A DNA stretch of 50,657 nt from Deltaproteobacteria bacterium (GCA_947490345.1 CANLGL010000035.1:1-50657); one strand, 5' to 3'. Shown: positions 1-8,112, counted from the stretch's first letter. Numbers and translations are program-made. Notes: generated by a model from the sequence alone, not told the origin.

Positions 1-18
1 AGGCACCAGGAGACCAAC

Positions 19-1032
19 ATGCACCGTTCCCCCTTCGCGCTCGCCCTTCTTGTCCTCGCCTGCGTGGCCTGCGACGGTGACAAAGACACCGCCGACACCG
101 CCGACGAGGCGTGTGGCGTCAGCGTCACCACCTTCCCGCTTCAAGGCGCGGTCAGCGCGTACTACCGCAGCGACGTCGAGTTCAAGCTCACCAAGCCCGA
201 CGCCACCGCCCAGATCACCACCGACATCCCGGGCTCGCAAGAGCTCAGCGCGGACGGGCTGACGGTCTACTGGCGGCTCAGCCAGCCCCTGGCTCCCAGC
301 ACCACCTACTCGGCCAGCCTCACCTATTGCACCGGCACCGTGGAGCTCAGCTTCACCACCTCGGCGCTGGGCACCGCGATCCCCGATGCCAGCACGCTTC
401 AGGGCCGCACGTACTTGCTGAACCTCGCTGACGCGCGCATCACCGAGCCCCCCGGCATCGGCGCCCTGCTGTCGTCGGAGCTTGACGGCGTCAGCATCTA
501 CACCGGGATCACCGATGTCACCGCCACCACCATCACCGTGATCGGCGGGCTCGGCCGGGAAGACGCCGCGACCCCGACGCAGGAATACTGCGATCCCACG
601 ATCGACTTCCCGGTCGCCGACTTCACTGCTAGTCCCCACTTCGAGATCAGCGGCGATGGCGCGACGCCCATCACCGTCGCCGGCACCACCGTCTACATCG
701 AAAACCTGAACATCTCAGGTGACTTCGCCTCGGACCTCTCCTACTTCGGTGGCGGCGTGCTCGCAGGTACCATCGACACCCGCCCGCTGGACTTCGAGTT
801 CGGCGACGAAGTGGGCTTCATCTGCGACACCGCGGCCGCGCTCGGCGTGGTGTGCGCGCCTTGCGGCGACGGTGAGCCCTTCTGTCTGTCGCTCGTCGCC
901 GACTCGATCGACGCTCAGCTCGTCGCCGACCTCGAGCTTGTGGTCATCGACGGGAACAACTGCGTGGGCTGCGTGGAAGGTCCCCCGCCCGACGCCAGCG
1001 ACATCTGCGACGAGGATCCCGCCGCGCCGTAG
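19..1032 (+). CDS. Secreted lipoprotein, tandem paralogue 1 (Ig-like plus Cys-rich module)
   Basis: Predicted lipoprotein of 337 aa. The N-terminus is hydrophobic and ends in a lipobox-like LACVAC, followed by a short Asp/Thr linker (about residues 21-30). Residues ~31-118 resemble a bacterial Ig-like (SbsA/Big_5) domain: a Cys-Gly-Val start, an IPGSQELSADGL turn and a closing FTTS strand. Residues ~125-337 form a second module that I do not recognise. It has the landmarks TQEYCD, SYFGGGV, DTRPLD, a CxxCxDGExFC cluster and a final NCxGC with GPPxDA and a last Cys. The same two modules recur in the next two genes, so this is copy 1 of a tandem family. The many paired cysteines suggest disulfides outside the inner membrane. 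Function is unknown; export is inferred only from the N-terminus. Confidence 0.8.
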   Translation: MHRSPFALALLVLACVACDGDKDTADTADEACGVSVTTFPLQGAVSAYYRSDVEFKLTKPDATAQITTDIPGSQELSADGLTVYWRLSQPLAPSTTYSASLTYCTGTVELSFTTSALGTAIPDASTLQGRTYLLNLADARITEPPGIGALLSSELDGVSIYTGITDVTATTITVIGGLGREDAATPTQEYCDPTIDFPVADFTASPHFEISGDGATPITVAGTTVYIENLNISGDFASDLSYFGGGVLAGTIDTRPLDFEFGDEVGFICDTAAALGVVCAPCGDGEPFCLSLVADSIDAQLVADLELVVIDGNNCVGCVEGPPPDASDICDEDPAAP

Positions 1033-1100
1033 TCGCTTCGCCTCAGATACAATGCGGACCCGCGCTCGGCGCGGGTTCGTCAATTGGCGTGGAGGCGGTC

Positions 1101-2189
1101 ATGTTCGTAGCGATGCTCTGCTTGTCGTGCTTGCCGGCGTCGGTCAGCGGGGACGGTGCGATCACGCCCAGCGGTGAGGGCGACGCCGACACCGACACCG
1201 ACGCTGACACCGACGCCGATACGGACGGCGACACCGGTGGCGACACTGACGAGGACACCGGCGATGCCTGCGGGGTCTCGGTGACGACCTCCCCGATCCA
1301 GGGCGCGGCGAATGCGTACTACCGGGACGACGTGGAGTTCAGGCTCACCGAGCCTGACGCCAGCGCCTCGATTGAAACCGCGATCCCCGGTAGTCAGGAG
1401 CTCAGCGCCGACGGGCTCACGCTGTACTGGCGGCTTTCGCAACCGTTGCAGCCGGAGACGGCGTACTTTGTCGCGTTGAACTATTGTTCGGGGCGGGTGG
1501 AGCTCCCCTTCACGACGTCGGAGTTGGGGAACCCGATTCAAGCGCCGGACCAGCTTGCCGGCAAGACCTACCGGTTGGACCTCGGTGAGGCCCGGTTCAC
1601 CGAGCCCCCGGGCATCGGCTCCTTGTTGTCGTCGGAGCTTGACGGGGTGAGCATCTACACCGGCGTCACGGATGTGACCGCCGCCGAGATCACCGTGATC
1701 GGCGGATTCGACCGCGCCGGAGCGGACACACCCACGCAGGAATACTGTGACCCGACGCTCGACTTTGCGACCGCCGACTTCACCGGCAGCCCGCACTTCG
1801 AGCTCAGCGCTCAGGCCCGCGTCCCGCTCACAATGGCCGGCACGACGGTGTACGTCGAGGACGCGAAGTTCTCCGGGGCCTTCGCGTCGGATCTCTCCTA
1901 CTTCGGCGGCGGCGTGTTCGAAGGCGCCATTGACACCCGCCCGCTGGACGCGGAGTTCGGCGACGGCGAAGAGGGCTTTCTCTGCCGGACGGCCGCCGCC
2001 CTTGGCGTGGTGTGCATCCCTTGCGCGGACGGGGAGGCCTTCTGCCTGCCGCTGGTCGCCGACTCGATCACGGCCCCCCTGGTGGATGTCACGGTCGTGC
2101 CGATCGACGGCGACAACTGCGAAGGCTGCGTGGAAGGCCCGCCTGCCGACGCGACCGACGAGTGCGCGATCGATCCCGACGCGCCTTAG
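1101..2189 (+). CDS. Secreted Asp-rich lipoprotein, tandem paralogue 2
   Basis: Second member of the tandem family (362 aa from this start). I chose ATG 1101 because GGAGG at 1091-1095 lies just upstream; an in-frame GTG at 1089 overlaps that site. The N-terminus (MFVAMLCLSCLPASVSG) is a short export signal with a Cys at residue 10, a weak lipobox. It is followed by an Asp-Thr/Asp-Ala linker of about 30 residues, then the Ig-like domain and the Cys-rich C-terminal module of paralogue 1, with SIYTGVTDVTA, TQEYCD, SYFGGGV, DTRPLD, the CxxCxDGExFC cluster and the NCEGCVEGPP ending all conserved. The gap to paralogue 1 is 68 bp. Probably a surface or periplasmic lipoprotein of unknown function. 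Confidence 0.8.
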   Translation: MFVAMLCLSCLPASVSGDGAITPSGEGDADTDTDADTDADTDGDTGGDTDEDTGDACGVSVTTSPIQGAANAYYRDDVEFRLTEPDASASIETAIPGSQELSADGLTLYWRLSQPLQPETAYFVALNYCSGRVELPFTTSELGNPIQAPDQLAGKTYRLDLGEARFTEPPGIGSLLSSELDGVSIYTGVTDVTAAEITVIGGFDRAGADTPTQEYCDPTLDFATADFTGSPHFELSAQARVPLTMAGTTVYVEDAKFSGAFASDLSYFGGGVFEGAIDTRPLDAEFGDGEEGFLCRTAAALGVVCIPCADGEAFCLPLVADSITAPLVDVTVVPIDGDNCEGCVEGPPADATDECAIDPDAP

Positions 2190-2243
2190 TCGCTTCGCCG
2201 GCCACCCTTGCGACGAGATATCCAAAGGCGGCCGGAGGCGGTC

Positions 2244-3320
2244 ATGTTTCTCACGATCCTCTATTTGTCATGCTTGCCGGCGACGGTCAGCGGCGACGGT
2301 GCCATCACGCCCAGCGGTGAAGGCGACGCTGACACCGACACGGACACGGATGCAGACACCGATGACGACACGGGCGCCGACACCGACGATGACACGGGAG
2401 AAGCCTGCGGCGTCGCGGTGACGACGTTGCCGCTGCAGGGGTCCGTGAGCGCGTACTACCGCGGCGACGTTGAGTTCAGGTTCACCAAGCCCGACGCCAC
2501 CGCGGTCATCGAAACCGACATCCCCGGTAGTCAGGAGCTCAGCGCCGACGGGCTCACGCTGTACTGGCGGCTTTCGCAGCCATTGCGGCCGGAGACGGCC
2601 TACTTCGTCGCGTTGGACTATTGTTCGGGGCGGGTGGAGCTCCCCTTCACGACGTCTGCGCTCGGGACGCCGATCAGCCGTCCCGACGAGCTGGCCGGCC
2701 GCACCTACGAGCTGAGCCTCGGTGAGGCCCGGTTCACTCAGCCCGAAGGGCTCGGCTCGTTGTTGGACTCCGAATTGGACTGGGCGAGCCTGTTCGCGCA
2801 CGTTGTGCGCGCGGACGACGAGTTGGTCATCCTCGGGGCCGTGGCCCGCGTCGATGACCCCACGACACAGGAATATTGCGACGTGACCACGGAGTTCCCC
2901 GGGGCAGATTTCGATGGGAGCCCACACTTCGAGGTGGGCGGCGTGGGTGAGGCCTACGTCGATATGGCCGGGGTGGGACTCCCGATCATCGACCCGGAAT
3001 TGTCGGGGGATTTCGCACCGGACTTGTCGTATTTCGGCGGCGGCACCGTGTCGGGAATGATCGACACCCGGCCGCTGGACGCCGATTTCTTCGATGGCGA
3101 GGAAGGCGCCATGTGCAGGACCCTGGCGGCTTTGGGGGTTGAGTGTGAAGTCTGCCCGGATGGCGCCTCGTTCTGCCTGCCCTTCGTCGCCGACTCCATC
3201 ACCGCCCCGCTGGTAGATGTGATCATCGTTCCCATTGACGGGATGGACTGCGAAGGCTGTGTGGAAGGCCCGCCGCCCGACGCGACCGCCGAGTGCCGCC
3301 AGGATCCCGACGCGCCGTAG
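2244..3320 (+). CDS. Secreted Asp-rich lipoprotein, tandem paralogue 3
   Basis: Third tandem paralogue (358 aa). ATG 2244 follows a GGAGG at 2234-2238, in the same ggaggcggtc-ATG context as paralogue 2, so the duplication includes the translation start. The order is a short signal with Cys at residue 10, the shared leader SGDGAITPSGEGDADTD, an Asp-rich linker, the Ig-like domain and the Cys-rich module. The middle of the second module has diverged: the SIYTG block of copies 1 and 2 is replaced by DWASLFAHVVRADDELV. TQEYCD, SYFGGG, DTRPLD, the Cys clusters and the GCVEGPPPDA ending remain. A stretch around 2524-2655 is nearly identical in DNA to 1388-1519 of paralogue 2. Function unknown. Confidence 0.8.
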   Translation: MFLTILYLSCLPATVSGDGAITPSGEGDADTDTDTDADTDDDTGADTDDDTGEACGVAVTTLPLQGSVSAYYRGDVEFRFTKPDATAVIETDIPGSQELSADGLTLYWRLSQPLRPETAYFVALDYCSGRVELPFTTSALGTPISRPDELAGRTYELSLGEARFTQPEGLGSLLDSELDWASLFAHVVRADDELVILGAVARVDDPTTQEYCDVTTEFPGADFDGSPHFEVGGVGEAYVDMAGVGLPIIDPELSGDFAPDLSYFGGGTVSGMIDTRPLDADFFDGEEGAMCRTLAALGVECEVCPDGASFCLPFVADSITAPLVDVIIVPIDGMDCEGCVEGPPPDATAECRQDPDAP

Positions 3321-3438
3321 TCCCCGCCGAGCGCGATGGCCAGCGTCCTCGTTCCGCTGACTTGCCCGTTGGTGCGCTGTGTTTAGGACAAGCCCAGCGG
3401 TTGGATGCGCCCGCTGCAACGTTCCGATTCCGCGTTGA

Positions 3439-3894
3439 GACCGAGGTGCCGACCTCGCCGCGCCGGCGGAGAACTTCGGCGCCGCCGCCGCCGACCTGTG
3501 GTACGAAGGCGGCTCCTATCTCATGTTCAACGTCCTCGAGGATGGCGACGGAGCGCCGCAGGCGCAGCGCTACGCGGTTGGCGACACCGAGCAGTCGGTC
3601 AGCGGAGAGGTCGAGTTCGTGGTGCGGAACCCCTTCGGGCACTACCTGGAGGATTGGGACGAACAAGGCAGCTTGGACGACAATTGCGGCGCCGGGTCCG
3701 AGCCAGACTTCGACGGGGCCTTCGCACGGTGGAGTCTCTCTGCCGGCGACCTGGAGATCACGGAGGTCGTCGAGGGCGCTAGCGTGGCTGGCGCGTTCGA
3801 GGGAGAAATCGAGGACAGCGCGGGCGACAACGCCGGGGATGCCCGGGTGAGGTTCGATGCTGGCCACTGCGCGGTGGAGTGGGGGACGGGGTGA
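3439..3894 (+). pseudogene. Remnant of a secreted-protein gene lacking its 5' end
   Basis: An open frame encodes a protein-like sequence with ENFGAAAADLWYEGG, then a hydrophilic beta-rich stretch with CGAGSEPDFDGAFARWSL, DLEITEVVEGASVAGAFEGE and a final GHC. It is closed upstream by TGA at 3436-3438 and has no good start. The first ATG is at 3523, inside the conserved-looking part. Just upstream another frame carries FRFRVETEV (~3418-3447), as if the two pieces were once joined and a frameshift near 3445 broke them. It does not match the neighbouring lipoprotein paralogues. I read it as a truncated or frameshifted gene; an intact short protein from 3523 (123 aa) is the alternative. Confidence 0.5.
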
Positions 3895-4045
3895 TCGGGA
3901 GCGGTGGGTCGACCAGGCCGCTTCGGCGTGCTCGGCGGCGTGGTGGCAGCCCGACGCGCCCTGATCACGCCAATTTCGTGATTCGTCCTTGCGCCAACTC
4001 GCGCCTCGGGCGATTCTGCGCGCCTGCACCCTCCGAGAGGTTCTG

Positions 4046-4885
4046 ATGTTCCTGGCCCTTCTGATCTCCTGTGCCACTGAAACGGTCATCGGCGACGACC
4101 CGCTGGCCGGCAAGGACTCCGCGGAGACCGACGCCGATACCGACGCCGACAGCGATGCGGACAGCGATGCCGACAGCGACGCGGATACCGACGCGGACTC
4201 CGACACCGACACCGACACGGACACGGATACGGACACGGATACGGATACCGACGCGGATCCTGTCGTGGCCGAGGACCTGCTTGGTCGGGTCTACGACTTC
4301 GACATCGCCAACGCGACGATCGAGGAGCCGTCGGGCTTGGAGAGCGTGCTGTCCTCCAACATCAACCAGAGCGTGCTTTTGGAGGTTGCGTACGCGGACT
4401 CCGCCAGCCTCGACTTCCTGGTGGGGCTCAGCATCGCGGACGACCCCACCATTCAGGACTACTGCACCGGCACCACCACCGTCGAGGGCGCCAGCTTCGC
4501 GGAGAACCCGAGCTTCGACGTCGGCCCCACCGAGCTGAGCATGATGGTCGCCGGCTATTCGGTGTACCTGACCGATGTGTACTTCTCGGGCACCTTCGCG
4601 GCCGACGGCAGCGAGATCACCGACGGCTCCATCGCGGGCGTGCTCGACACCCGGCCGCTGGACGACCTCGCCGGCGGCAAGGAAGGCGCCGTGTGCCAGC
4701 TCGCGGCGATGATGGGCGGGGCTTCCTGCGTCGCATGCTCCGATGGCGAGGAGTTCTGCTTGGAGCTTCTGGTCACCAAGATCGAGGCGCCGTGGCTCGA
4801 CAAGACCGACCTGTCCGAGGTGGTGGGCAACATGTGCGAGGGGTGCGAGGATGGGCCGCCCGCGGTCGACGCGGTCTGCATCTAA
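4046..4885 (+). CDS. Secreted Asp-rich lipoprotein, shortened member of the tandem family
   Basis: Encodes 279 aa from ATG 4046, which follows GAGAGG at 4035-4040. The signal MFLALLISCATE has a Cys at residue 9. It is followed by an Asp-Ala/Asp-Ser/Asp-Thr tract of roughly 45 residues (about 4120-4260), the longest in the array. The Ig-like domain of the upstream paralogues is absent. The second module is retained: YDFDIANATIEEPSGLESVLSS, an IQDYCTG in place of TQEYCD, SGTFAADGS, DTRPLD, a CVACSDGEEFC cluster and a CEGCEDGPP ending with a last Cys. This shows that the C-terminal module can stand alone. Probably an exported lipoprotein of unknown function. Confidence 0.8.
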   Translation: MFLALLISCATETVIGDDPLAGKDSAETDADTDADSDADSDADSDADTDADSDTDTDTDTDTDTDTDTDADPVVAEDLLGRVYDFDIANATIEEPSGLESVLSSNINQSVLLEVAYADSASLDFLVGLSIADDPTIQDYCTGTTTVEGASFAENPSFDVGPTELSMMVAGYSVYLTDVYFSGTFAADGSEITDGSIAGVLDTRPLDDLAGGKEGAVCQLAAMMGGASCVACSDGEEFCLELLVTKIEAPWLDKTDLSEVVGNMCEGCEDGPPAVDAVCI

Positions 4886-4894
4886 GGGCGCCCC

Positions 4895-5848
4895 TCAACG
4901 AACCAGCGGAATCGCCAACCCCGCCGCGGCGCACGTCTCGATGAAGTCGGCCGGCGGCGGCGCGACGAAACGCACCCGCTGCCCGGTTCCCGGGTGGTCG
5001 AAGGCCAAGAGCCACGCGTGCAAAAGCGGGTGGCCGAGCGCCTCGACGCGGGTGCGCAGATTGGCAGTCGCGACACAGTCCCGCCGAGAGTAGACGCGGT
5101 CCCCGAGGATGGGGTGGCCGGCCTCGGTGAGGTGGACCCGCACCTGATGGGTGCGCCCGGTTTCCAAGCGGCACTCCAAGAGCGCCACCCGATCCCCGCG
5201 CGCTTTGACCTCCCAGTGGGTCACCGCGCGGCGCCCGCCCTTCTCGACACTGGTGATGCGAAGGCGACTGTCGGGGTCGCGGCTGAGTTGGCTGCGGATC
5301 GTGCCGCGATCGACGTTGGGTACCCGGTGCACCACCGCGAAGTAGTGCCGATCGACACTGTGAACGGTGAACTGCTGGGTGAGGGCGCGGTGAACGGTGT
5401 CGTGTTTGGCGACCACCATCACCCCGCTGGTGCCGGCGTCGAGGCGGTGCACGATGCCCGGGCGGGCGACCCCGCCGATGCCCGAGAGGCCGGTCGCGTG
5501 GTGCAAGAGCGCGTTGACGAGCGTGCCGTCCCAGTGGCCGGGCGCGGGGTGGACGACCATCCCCGCCGGCTTCACGATGACCAACAGATCGTCGTCCTGG
5601 TGGAGGATCTCGAGGGGCAGGTCTTGCGGGACCGGGTCGGCGGGAGTGGCGTCCGGAAGCTCGGCGGTGACGGTGGCGCCGGGGCGAGGGCGGTCGGACG
5701 GCTTCGCAGCCTCGCCGTCGACGCGGATGCTCCCCGCGGCCAGCAACGACTGCACGCGGGCACGCGACATGTCAGGCCACGCGAGGACCAGGGAGCGGTC
5801 CAGTCGGTCGGCCTCGAGCCCAGCCACCCAGGTGCGCACCTCGGCCAC
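4895..5848 (-). CDS. rluD: RluA-family 23S rRNA pseudouridine synthase (RluD-like)
   Basis: Converts specific uridines in rRNA to pseudouridine. From GTG 5848 it is 317 aa, close to the usual RluC/RluD length. An N-terminal S4-like RNA-binding region (residues ~15-65, RARVQSLLAAGSIRVDG) precedes the catalytic domain. The family motif HRLDAGTSG contains the catalytic Asp (~137). A later LETGRTHQVRVHL and HPILGD are also typical. The start lies 2 nt after the stop of the upstream J-domain gene, so the two are probably co-transcribed; the frame stays open upstream (to 5992) but that part overlaps the neighbour and looks non-coding. RluD rather than RluC is a guess from overall resemblance. Confidence 0.88.
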   Translation of the reverse strand: MAEVRTWVAGLEADRLDRSLVLAWPDMSRARVQSLLAAGSIRVDGEAAKPSDRPRPGATVTAELPDATPADPVPQDLPLEILHQDDDLLVIVKPAGMVVHPAPGHWDGTLVNALLHHATGLSGIGGVARPGIVHRLDAGTSGVMVVAKHDTVHRALTQQFTVHSVDRHYFAVVHRVPNVDRGTIRSQLSRDPDSRLRITSVEKGGRRAVTHWEVKARGDRVALLECRLETGRTHQVRVHLTEAGHPILGDRVYSRRDCVATANLRTRVEALGHPLLHAWLLAFDHPGTGQRVRFVAPPPADFIETCAAAGLAIPLVR

Positions 5849-5850
5849 GC

Positions 5851-6657
5851 TCAGCCCCGGGCGCGGTGGAACCGAGCCATGTAGGCCTGGACGGCCTCCT
5901 CCGCGTCTTCGGCGTTGGTAGCGAGCTCCAGGGTGCGGAGGACGACCCGGACGTAGCCGCGAACGAACGTGGCGGCGGGCAGGGCACCCCACGTCTCGGT
6001 CTCCATGGCTTCAAGGAAGCGCCGGGCGACCTTGGTTGCCTCGGAGAGCCCGTCCAGATCGAGCTTGCGGGCCTCTCGTGCCGCGCGCAGCCAGGCGCCG
6101 GTCGGACCGTAAAGGTCGAAGAGTCGCTGCACCTCGGCGGCGGGCAGGGTCCTGTCGATCGGGGTGACCGTGGCCTTGCGGGCGGCGGGTGCCAGCGGTT
6201 CGGGCGACGCGGCCGTACGGCCGTTCGGGATGGTCTGGGCCACCGGGACGGTGGGCTCGGCTTCCGGCTCGGCTGCCGCCACCTCCCCGCTGCCGTACGC
6301 GTCGCCGACCTTCAGCGTGGTGAGGGTACGCACCGCGTCCAGGCTGGCGGCGGCGGCCGGGTCGACGAGCGAGGGTGCCGCGGCACGCCACAGTTCTTCC
6401 ATGTCGGCGGGGAAGCCGGCCAGCGCCAGCTCGCGAAAGCGGTCGTAGCGGCGGCGGCGCACGGGGTCGCTGAGGATGGCCATGGCCTCGGCTAGGGTGG
6501 CCCGGCGCGCTTCGAGCGTGGCGGTGTCCTGTTGGCGGGCCTCGGCGGCGCGGAGGCGGCGCATCGTCTGTGCCACCTGCTCCTGATAGGCGGCGCGCAC
6601 CCCGGCGAGGTCGGCCTCGGCGGCCACGCCCAACATTTCGTAGAAGCCCGTCGACAT
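5851..6657 (-). CDS. Degenerate J-domain protein with RodZ-like helix-turn-helix
   Basis: Protein of 268 aa with two recognisable ends. Residues ~3-75 (FYEMLGVAAEADLAGVRAAYQEQ to LSDPVRRRRYDRFRE) have the helical layout of a DnaJ J-domain, but the HPD tripeptide needed to stimulate Hsp70 ATPase is missing. The middle is a low-complexity Ala/Pro/Glu linker. Residues ~180-265 (GAWLRAAREARKLDLDGLSEATKVARRFLEAME to FVRGYVRVVLRTLEL) match the HTH_25 domain of RodZ-type proteins, but no membrane segment follows. It lies 10 bp after selA and 2 bp before the pseudouridine synthase, so it is the middle gene of a three-gene operon. It may act as a protein-interaction or DNA-binding adaptor; function unproven. 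Confidence 0.7.
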   Translation of the reverse strand: MSTGFYEMLGVAAEADLAGVRAAYQEQVAQTMRRLRAAEARQQDTATLEARRATLAEAMAILSDPVRRRRYDRFRELALAGFPADMEELWRAAAPSLVDPAAAASLDAVRTLTTLKVGDAYGSGEVAAAEPEAEPTVPVAQTIPNGRTAASPEPLAPAARKATVTPIDRTLPAAEVQRLFDLYGPTGAWLRAAREARKLDLDGLSEATKVARRFLEAMETETWGALPAATFVRGYVRVVLRTLELATNAEDAEEAVQAYMARFHRARG

Positions 6658-6667
6658 CGGAGCGCAG

Positions 6668-7969
6668 CTATCTCGCCGCCCGGGCTGCTGCGAGCGCCGC
6701 CACCAAGGCCGGCTCCTCCGCTGGCAGCACAGTGCGGACGTCCAACACGATGTGCCCTTCGGCCACGCGCGCCATGACCGCCGGCGTGCCCAGCCGTAGC
6801 CGCGCCAAGAGCGCGTCAGCCCCCGAAACGGCGACCAGGACCGCCCAGCTGGGCAGCGCTTGTCCCGGCAGGGCGCCGCCGCCGGCCTGCCCGTCGACCG
6901 CCGCGGCGGCCGCCTTCCACCCCTGGCCAGACAGCAGTTCGGCCAGCGCTTTGGCGCGGATGCGCAGCTCGGGTACCGGCGCATTGAGCAGCGCCACTGC
7001 CGGCGGCGCCACACCCGCCTCATAGTCGGCCAAGGTGCCTTCGAGCGCGGCGAGGACGAGTCGATCGAGGCGCAGCGCCCGGTACAGCGGGTGCTTCCGC
7101 GCCGCTGCCACCAGGTCGGCCCGCCCCACGATCAGCCCCGCCTGGGGTCCGCCGAGGAGCTTGTCCCCCGAGAACGTCACCAGGTCCACATCCGCCAGGG
7201 CCTCCGCGACCGTGGGCTCGCCCAGTCCGGGAACGAGCGCGCCCGAGCCAAGGTCTTCGAGCAGCGGGATCCCGGCCTTCTGGGCCAGCGTCTGCAGCCC
7301 GTCGCGGTCGGGCGTCTCGGTGAAGCCGGTGATGCGGAAGTTGCTGGGGTGCACCCGGAGGATCGCGGCGGTGTCGGGGCCGATCGCCCGGGCATAGTCA
7401 GCGACGCGGGTGCGGTTGGTGGCGCCCACCTCGACGAGTCGGGCGCCGCACGCGGAGATGACCTCCGGCACGCGGAAGCTGCCGCCGATCTCCACGAGCT
7501 CGCCTCGCGAGACGATGACCTCGCGGCCGCTGGCGAGGGCCGTCAGCACCAGGAGCACCGCGGCGGCGTTGTTGTTCACGGCGAGCGCCGCGGGCGCCCC
7601 CGTCAGGGTGCGGAGGCGGCCCTCCACGCCATGCAGGCGCTCGCCGCGGGCACCGGTCCGGAGGTCGAGCTCAAGATTGCACCAGCCGGTGGATACCGCG
7701 GAGAGGTGGGCGCGAGCGCGCTCGCCGAGGGGGGCGCGCCCGAGGTTGGTGTGGAGCACGACCCCGGTGGCGTTGATGACGGGGCGGAGTCGAGGGGCCA
7801 GGCGGGCGTCCACGAGCAAGCGAACCGCCTCGGCCCAGTCCGACGGCGGCTGGGCGCCGTCACGCACCGCGTCCAGGAGCGTTCGGGCCTCGGCGACCAC
7901 GAGCGTCCGAGGAAGGTCGGGGAGCGCGTCGACCAGGCGCCCGACGGCCGGCAGGTGGCGGGAGTTCAT
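6668..7969 (-). CDS. selA: L-seryl-tRNA(Sec) selenium transferase SelA
   Basis: PLP enzyme that converts seryl-tRNA(Sec) to selenocysteinyl-tRNA(Sec) using selenophosphate. The 433-aa product has normal family length (E. coli 463). It shows the N-terminal domain, then the conserved INATGVVLHTNLGRAPL, the VNNNAAAVLLVL loop, SRGELVEIGGSFRVP, GATNRT, and the PLP-lysine motif FSGDKLLGGPQAG with Lys ~270. ATG 7969 is the natural start. It is first in a minus-strand operon with a J-domain-like protein and a pseudouridine synthase. selB, selD and selC are not in the window. A structured intergenic element (7998-8112) lies just upstream. Its presence implies that the organism makes selenoproteins, so in-frame TGA codons elsewhere in the genome may be read through. 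Confidence 0.93.
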   Translation of the reverse strand: MNSRHLPAVGRLVDALPDLPRTLVVAEARTLLDAVRDGAQPPSDWAEAVRLLVDARLAPRLRPVINATGVVLHTNLGRAPLGERARAHLSAVSTGWCNLELDLRTGARGERLHGVEGRLRTLTGAPAALAVNNNAAAVLLVLTALASGREVIVSRGELVEIGGSFRVPEVISACGARLVEVGATNRTRVADYARAIGPDTAAILRVHPSNFRITGFTETPDRDGLQTLAQKAGIPLLEDLGSGALVPGLGEPTVAEALADVDLVTFSGDKLLGGPQAGLIVGRADLVAAARKHPLYRALRLDRLVLAALEGTLADYEAGVAPPAVALLNAPVPELRIRAKALAELLSGQGWKAAAAAVDGQAGGGALPGQALPSWAVLVAVSGADALLARLRLGTPAVMARVAEGHIVLDVRTVLPAEEPALVAALAAARAAR

Positions 7970-7997
7970 CGTGGGACGCTATAGCGTCTCTCCTGTC

Positions 7998-8112
7998 AAA
8001 GGGGGGGCGGCCGGAGCGGCCTCCCCCCCTACCGCGCCACCAACTCGGATCGACCTCCGGCCTTCAACCTCCGGTTTTCGGCCTTCGGCGCCCGTCGCGC
8101 TAGTAGCGCGCC
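7998..8112 (-). repeat. Dispersed structured intergenic element, family I copy 1
   Basis: Reads on the minus strand. About 115 bp align with 35510-35614. Shared blocks in order are GGCGCGCTA, CGGGCGCCG, AGGCCG, AAACCG, AGGTTG, AGGCCGGAGG, GGTAGGGGG, GAGGCCGCT, and a C-run ending in TTT. It opens with a small hairpin (CGCGCTA/TAGCGCG) and closes with a long GC hairpin (plus-strand arms 8001-8012 and 8018-8029, one mismatch). It fills the divergent gap between selA (start 7969) and the histidine kinase (start 8148). It could be a leader or attenuator toward selA, a shared control element, or a simple dispersed repeat. The remainder of the 178-bp gap shows nothing else. Confidence 0.7.

Noticed and set aside
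1080..3419. Long minus-strand frames opposite the tandem lipoproteins
   Set aside because: They shadow clearly related plus-strand paralogues and only inherit their repetition.
3439..3894. Selenocysteine (TGA) read-through joining the remnant at 3436-3438
   Set aside because: The sequence upstream in the same frame is not protein-like and no SECIS-like hairpin is evident; a frameshift explains it better.
4202..4260. Direct 6-bp repeats as a CRISPR or VNTR locus
   Set aside because: They lie in frame inside a coding sequence and encode the Asp-rich linker; there are no spacers.
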